Assembly: GCA_020746875.1 (NCBI GenBank)
Contig: JAGTJL010000014.1
Location: 558,001 to 622,000 of the forward strand
Source: Rhexocercosporidium sp. MPI-PUGE-AT-0058
Lineage: Eukaryota; Ascomycota; Leotiomycetes; Helotiales
Reading direction: 5' to 3'
Length of the DNA stretch: 64,000 bases
A model generated the notes under the pieces. It did not search any database, was not told where the DNA came from, and saw nothing but the letters and a program-made list of their open reading frames with translations. The translations under genes were made by a program, and so were the position numbers. Shown here one piece after another: positions 58,737 to 64,000 of this stretch (position 1 is its first letter; each line of letters begins with the position of its first letter).

Positions 58737-58968
58737 TGCGTGGGCTCGGGTATGCATAAAAGATCTTGGTGTTTAGCAGTGCGGCCTATATTCAGCGACG
58801 GCCTGAGTTCTCTATGGACAGATTTCGCAGCGCAAGCGAAGTCAACAACAGACTCTTGTCACATCACCATTATGAAGATGCCAAGAGGCTCCGGACACCA
58901 ACAAAAGCAACACTTTACGCAATAGAGAGTGAGGTCTAGGTATTACTTAGAATGTGTAGGCTCCTAAA
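58737..58968 (+). repeat. Degenerate dispersed repeat, copy 2
   Basis: Matches 45650-45862. This copy keeps a longer open frame (PEFSMDRFRSASEVNNRLL.. to a TAG at about 58937), whereas copy 1 has a frame break upstream. It lies 0.5 kb after the kinase relic and may be the tail of a related gene. Confidence 0.75.
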
Positions 58969-61047
58969 GAAACGTTGTATCTTTCCTGTTTGTCACGACT
59001 CTATCCCTTCTTTAAGAAGGCATGAAAACTCGATCACTGGCTCCCTCTCACACTCCCCAAACTAAATCTCAGTCTTAATCTGCTGTAGGTAGTATATTTT
59101 GATTGTTCCTGCTTGTGATTGTTTCTTGGAGCAGAACGCTTGTCTTCCATGGATCAAATTGGCATTCGGCTCAGAGCCACTGGCTCGGGCTCGGCTGTTT
59201 TCCTACTTTTATGCTGTCAAATCTCTCCAACTACTAGACTTTGGGTCCCAAGCTGAAATATCTGGACCCTCGGTGCATCATTGAATTAATCAAGTATTTC
59301 CGTCCGTCTCGTTACTCCCACGTCTCATGTACATGGCCAAACTCGCCTCCTTTAACGCCCAATCCACGAAGCAGATTAGTTGAACTCCATCACCGAACAT
59401 AAAAGTAACAATCCAAAGAAGAAAGAAAATGTCATAGTTCTAGATCCTAGAGAAATTATCCCATAAAAATGAAGACAGTGGTTATGCCACTACATTTGGT
59501 CCATCGTGTGCCGATCGAATCGTAGTACGAAATCGTCGTCGGTGAGATTCCCGACAGGATAGAGAGGATGAAAAAATGTCATCTTCGACCAAAAAGGAAG
59601 GTCCTTAGGTACGCATCTGATGCCAGTCCAATGAGCTGACCGGTGGCGTTGTAATTGGCAATTGAACCATCTTGGCGGTCAGATGGAGAGTTTTCATCGA
59701 TAGATTGTCTTGATGAGCCCATGGCGTGGCGAGATGAGAAGAAAGTGGCCTGAGGGTGACGAGGGAAACCGACATGGTCAATATCTCCACGTGACCAACC
59801 TAGATCTTAGGAGACTTGGTTGCTGGAAAGCCTCAAGTGGTGACACTTACTTCCGGCACAACCACTTCGTCTTCTTCGACTTCTCCTGCTGAACTTGATC
59901 CGACCAAATCAACATTCGACCAGTCAGTCCACAGCCCACGTCTCATTCTGCCTTCCCTTCCCTTCCCTTTGTAAGTGTGCTGATGGTGGTGATGGATAAC
60001 TCGGTGTCTGACGGACAAGATGATGCCTACCTACCCCTACAATCTAGACGACCAGGGTGCCTGATGGGTTCGAGTCGCGCGACACTGCAGCCACGAAGAG
60101 TGATCAAGGCAACCTTCTAACTTATGTTGGAGCTTAACACGGCCAAGTATGGGCCTAGATCTGCAATTCAGCACAGCCTGTGGCCATTGGCGCTTTCTCC
60201 ACAACAAGCTGACGAGAGGATTTCCTACGTTCTTCGGCTCCTTCTCAGCTACTACATACCTCACTACCCGGCGTGTGAGTGGAGAATTGTCTTGATTTAT
60301 GCTTTCGGTCATTGGATGTTTTGGGCCTTTTGAGTTATTTACCCATAGCTTTCTACAGGCATGCAAGGCATCCCCTGATCATGCTTCCTTCCCCATGGAC
60401 CCTTACTGTGTGAAGAAGAGGTACCCCACTCTTGTACTCGCTTTCATACTTTCGATCCCCGCAAGATGAAGCTTTAGTCGTTAAGAGCAGCTAAATGAGC
60501 AGTACGGTACAGAGGTGTTTGTTGCTTGCTCTTAGATGAGCTGCTAGTTGCAGCAGGCGTTGTGGCTGTTGCCAACTACTGCAGATGCTTGATATCTATG
60601 CCAAGAGATAGGCTTACCGCTGCAGGCTTCTGGAAAACATCCAGTTCTCAGCATTGCTTGTTTTGATTGTGCCTTTATCGATGCTTCCTTCCACTGAGGC
60701 TTGAGGAACTGGTCACCATATCGCCCCGGCCAGCTTTCATGGCGGGGGCACCCGCATGTCATCCACTTCCTAGGTTTCGCGCCGATCCAAGCTATCTACG
60801 GCCAATTAGATGGCTTGTATTGAGCTTGGCAGAAATGTAGCTCAACCGGCAAGGCTCGAGTCGTGTTATGACAAGGGGGAGCTCCTGCAGTTGGTTTACC
60901 AAGGCCACGGAGAGGCCGAGTTTGTCTTATCTGCTCACAGGTCTTGGTAGAGGTACTGTATAAGTACTATCTGGGTGATTCCCACCTTTGGGTTTTATTC
61001 TGTCATCCTACTTTTAGGAACAAAAGCCTCAGTCACTCCAAGTCATT
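58969..61047. other. 2.1 kb gene-poor region upstream of the permease
   Basis: Only short ORFs with no features. A (CCTTC)-type short run occurs at 59954-59969. The last 250 bases are the permease promoter; TATAAGTA at about 60959-60966 is the only box-like element. Confidence 0.4.
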
Positions 61048-63061
61048 ATGGTGAACGACGATAAAGTCACGATGAGTGACGACAAATCCAGCCCAATCGA
61101 CTCTAGTGAGAAGGATGGCGTCGTCAGATCCACTACATTCGACGGAGACGTTGGAGACGTTGAGAACTATGAGAAGACGAAGAGAGGCCTCAAAGCACGA
61201 CACGCACAGATGATTGCTCTTGGTGGAACAATTGGTAAGTTCTCTGGTACGTCATGGCCGTGAACCGATTCTAACATTCTGGGTAGGTACTGGTCTCTTC
61301 GTCGGAAGTGGAAGTACTCTCGCCAGAGGTGGACCATTGTTCATTCTCCTCGCTTACTCCCTGATCGCGGCTCTGGTCCTCGGTGTTGTCACCGCTATCG
61401 TCGAAGTTGCTGCTTATCTCCCAGTCAGTGGTGGAACAATGGGTTTCTATGGACACAGAAACGCTTCAGACTCTCTTGGTTTCGCTATGGGATGGCTATA
61501 CTTTTACTCCTTGGGTATACTAGTACCATACGAGATCACTGCGGCAGGAATCGTCATCGACTACTGGAAGACGGATATCAACATTGCTGTGTGGATTTCT
61601 GTCTTCATCGTTGTCATCGTTGGACTCAACACACTCCCCGTTCAATTCTATGGAGAGACCGAATTTTGGTTCGCATCTCTAAAGGTCTTCATGATGATCG
61701 GACTTCTGATCCTTTCCTTCATTCTCTTCTGGGGTGGTGGACCAAAGCAAAATGGCATTCTAGGATTCCGCTACTGGAAGGTAAGCCACTTCTCAACACT
61801 CTCCCAGCACCCCTCTCCTGTCCGACCCCAAATGTGGCATGTTGTGAAATGGGACCGCTGGGAATCCTAAGCAGGATATCTACTAACATTCAATCTAATT
61901 GGACATGAAAAAAATTAACCCATTCCGCAGGACCCAGGAGCGACGAACACATATCTCAAGACTGGAGACACTGGAAGATTCCTTGCTTTCCTCAAAGTCT
62001 TGGTCTCGTCGGCTTTCCCCTTCACTTTCGCTCCTGAATTGCTCGTTGTGACAGGAGGTGAAATGAAGAATCCTCGTCGCAACCTTCCAAAAGCGGCTAA
62101 GCGATACTTCATCCGTCTTGTTTTCTTCTACAGTGAGTAACATCCGAGTTTCGTCTCCCTACTTGCCCTTTCAGAAGACCTGTACCCCTTCTTCCTCAAA
62201 TCCCTTTCTCGACTTCTTGATCAAATTTATGGCTCTCGACATCCAGCAAATACTCACTCCACTTCCACAGTCGGTTCTGTTATCGCTATCGGGGTTATCT
62301 GCCCAGCTAACGACGACCGTCTAACCAACGGTGGTGTTGGTGCTGGCTCCTCAGCTTTCGTTGTCGGTATCGCCGATGCTGGTATCAAAGGTCTCGACTC
62401 AGTCATCAACGCCGTGATCATTACTTCTGCATGGTCATCCGGAAACTCCTTCCTCTACATGTCCTCGCGCTCCCTTTTCTCCCTCGCAGTCGCCGGTAAC
62501 GCCCCTAAAATCTTCGCCAAGTGCACAAAGAAGGGTGTTCCCTACATGGCCGTTGGAGCCTCTTCCCTCTTCTGCGCGCTCGCATACCTCAACGTCGCAA
62601 GCAGTGGTTCTGTGGTATTCAACTGGTTTGTCAACCTCACCAACACATCTGGTTTCATCTCCTGGATCTGCTGTTGTATCACCTTCCTTCGTTTCCGCAA
62701 GGCGTGCGATCTCCAAGGCGTAACATACCCCGACCAGATCCCATACCGGTCTTGGATGCAGCCATACGGAGCCTGGGCCGCCATTGTCTTCTTCACCTTC
62801 CTGACTCTGATCAACGGCTTTGACGTGTTCTTCCCATCATTGTGGTCCGCAAGCGGCTTCCTAACAGCTTACGTCGGCATTCCTATCTTCCTATGCATAT
62901 ACTTCGGCCACAGAATTTACAGCATGAGCAAGAAGGAGCCATGGTTGATTCCATCTGCTGAGGTCGACTTGAAGACCGGTCTTGATGTCGTGCTTGCCAA
63001 CGAGAAACCCGAGTTGAGGGCAAACACCTGGGGAAAGAAATTGCAGGGTTGGTTTACGTAG
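61048..63061 (+). CDS. Amino-acid permease (AAT/APC family)
   Basis: Four exons, 61048-61234, 61287-61780, 61931-62132 and 62271-63061, give 557 aa, the normal length of fungal AAT permeases. The splices rebuild conserved text, for example MIALGGTIG/TGLFVGSGSTL at the first helix, and RYFIRLVFFY/IGSVIAIGVICP. About 12 hydrophobic helices are present. Signature stretches include LPVSGGTMGFYGHR, TFAPELLVVTGGEMKNPRRN and NALIITSAWSSGNSF-like (here NAVIITSAWSSGNSFLYMSS). The N-terminus is cytoplasmic and acidic/Lys-rich, suited to ubiquitin-dependent turnover (inferred from the family). Substrate specificity (general, or narrower) cannot be read from sequence. Confidence 0.93.
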
Positions 63062-64000
63062 TGTTAGATATCGAGAGGCTGTATGTACACGTCTGGTTTT
63101 TGAACGATGAATGTAAGTATACAAATTTGTGTTTCTGTTTGGCTTTGAACAAGCAAATAACCTCATCGTCTCTGTTGAAAAAAGAGAATGACATCTAGGA
63201 ATTGAGAAAGACGCAACGTATGTAAATACTGGACCCGGTCCCGGAAATGACTGCGTGGATCGGTGAATGTCTCCTCGCTTCGACCGATGAGCAGTCCCTG
63301 CCTAGCCTCGAACGGAACTAGGGATCCTCCAACTTTTCAATATCGACAATAATTTCTGCCCTCGCGCCATCACCACCGGCGTATCGATCCGTAAATTCAG
63401 TTCTCAATTATACCCGGCAGTAGCTCACATATTTTTACAAGCATCCTCGTTTCCGGTAGCCCGACCACACGATCCAATAAAACCTTCCAATTCATCCCTA
63501 AGCATCACCAGCCTCAGAAGTTCTCAGTGAGCTCTGTCGAACCTCATTTCAACCCACCCATGCTATTGGAGCATATACTTGAGCAAGCGGATGTTATGTT
63601 TTCCCGTGCACCTCCGCATGCTTTGGAAAGGTTGTGTGTTCATCACGATTTTAATTTTCATACAGGACGGAATGCTTGCCTCCGTGTCCTCTTTTGACCC
63701 GCCGTCTTGCTGGGTACCTGAATTTTAATCTATTCTCCTCCCAGCGAAGACGTGGAGGAGGTACGGCACGAGATGGTGAAATTGAGGGACGTGTGTATAT
63801 TTTGGGTTGGATATATATGATGATGAGTATCCTGGTCCATTCTTTTCTTTCTTTTGTTTCTCTCGTTGCTTTGATATTTGGATTAACTGTCTCCCTTGTT
63901 CTTGCGTACTGAATATTTTTGTCAATTTGCAGTCGCCTTTATTTATATCAAAATCATGTCTTCCCAAATTTTGACTGTATTGGCTTCTGCTCTGTATTTC
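63062..64000. other. Right end of the window, no supported gene
   Basis: The 3' flank of the permease, followed by sequence without coding features; ORFs at 63676-63912 (plus) and 63725-63967 (minus) are short and featureless. Confidence 0.4.

Noticed and set aside
60060..60085. GGGTTCGAGTCGCG, T-arm-like
   Set aside because: No matching anticodon arm, D-arm or acceptor stem around it.
1..64000. CRISPR arrays, insertion sequences with terminal inverted repeats, telomeric repeats
   Set aside because: None were seen; the only multi-copy elements are short microsatellites, one 17-bp tandem repeat and one decayed coding repeat.

Overview
The window looks like chromosomal DNA of a filamentous ascomycete (Pezizomycotina; the gene content would fit Leotiomycetes/Helotiales, but I cannot prove the order). 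Reasons: short introns of 45-135 nt with GTRAGT-type donors and CTAAC/CTRAC branch sites, monocistronic genes on both strands, fungal-type gene families (LysM effector, killer-toxin-like chitinase, CorA-like transporter, fungal kinase family) and AT-rich gene relics. Intron-exon models were built by hand from splice sites and frame continuity, and most close perfectly in frame.

Layout. 1-25.9 kb is mostly housekeeping: a coiled-coil protein cut by the window edge, an LRRC40-like leucine-rich repeat protein, a TMEM135-like membrane protein, a hidden three-exon 77-aa cysteine-rich secreted protein, a disordered protein with LRRSP repeats, an OXLD1-like mitochondrial protein, DPM3, ribosomal protein eL13, three small zinc-ribbon-like genes and a RAP1GDS1-like armadillo protein.

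27.5-38.2 kb is the most interesting block: a secreted protein with three near-identical LysM repeats, a secreted protein with a probable GPI signal, a SUKH (SMI1/KNR4)-like protein, and, divergently, an 11-exon, about 1,532-aa killer-toxin-like chitinase (two LysM, chitin-binding domain, GH18) ending in a NucA/NucB-like DNase domain. This resembles a one-polypeptide version of the yeast zymocin logic (chitinase carrier plus nuclease), and the adjacent SUKH-like gene is a candidate immunity or accessory factor. That link is inference.

38.5-52.5 kb holds an SDR oxidoreductase, a lysine-methyltransferase-like protein, a CorA-like two-TM transporter and a T5orf172-domain protein with C-terminal membrane segments, separated by relics: a frameshifted gene near 40.5 kb, an ORF with an in-frame TAG near 45.1 kb, and fragments near 48-49 kb.

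52.5-61 kb is gene-poor and carries a broken fungal protein-kinase gene and a degenerate repeat shared with 45.7 kb. The window closes with a four-exon amino-acid permease.
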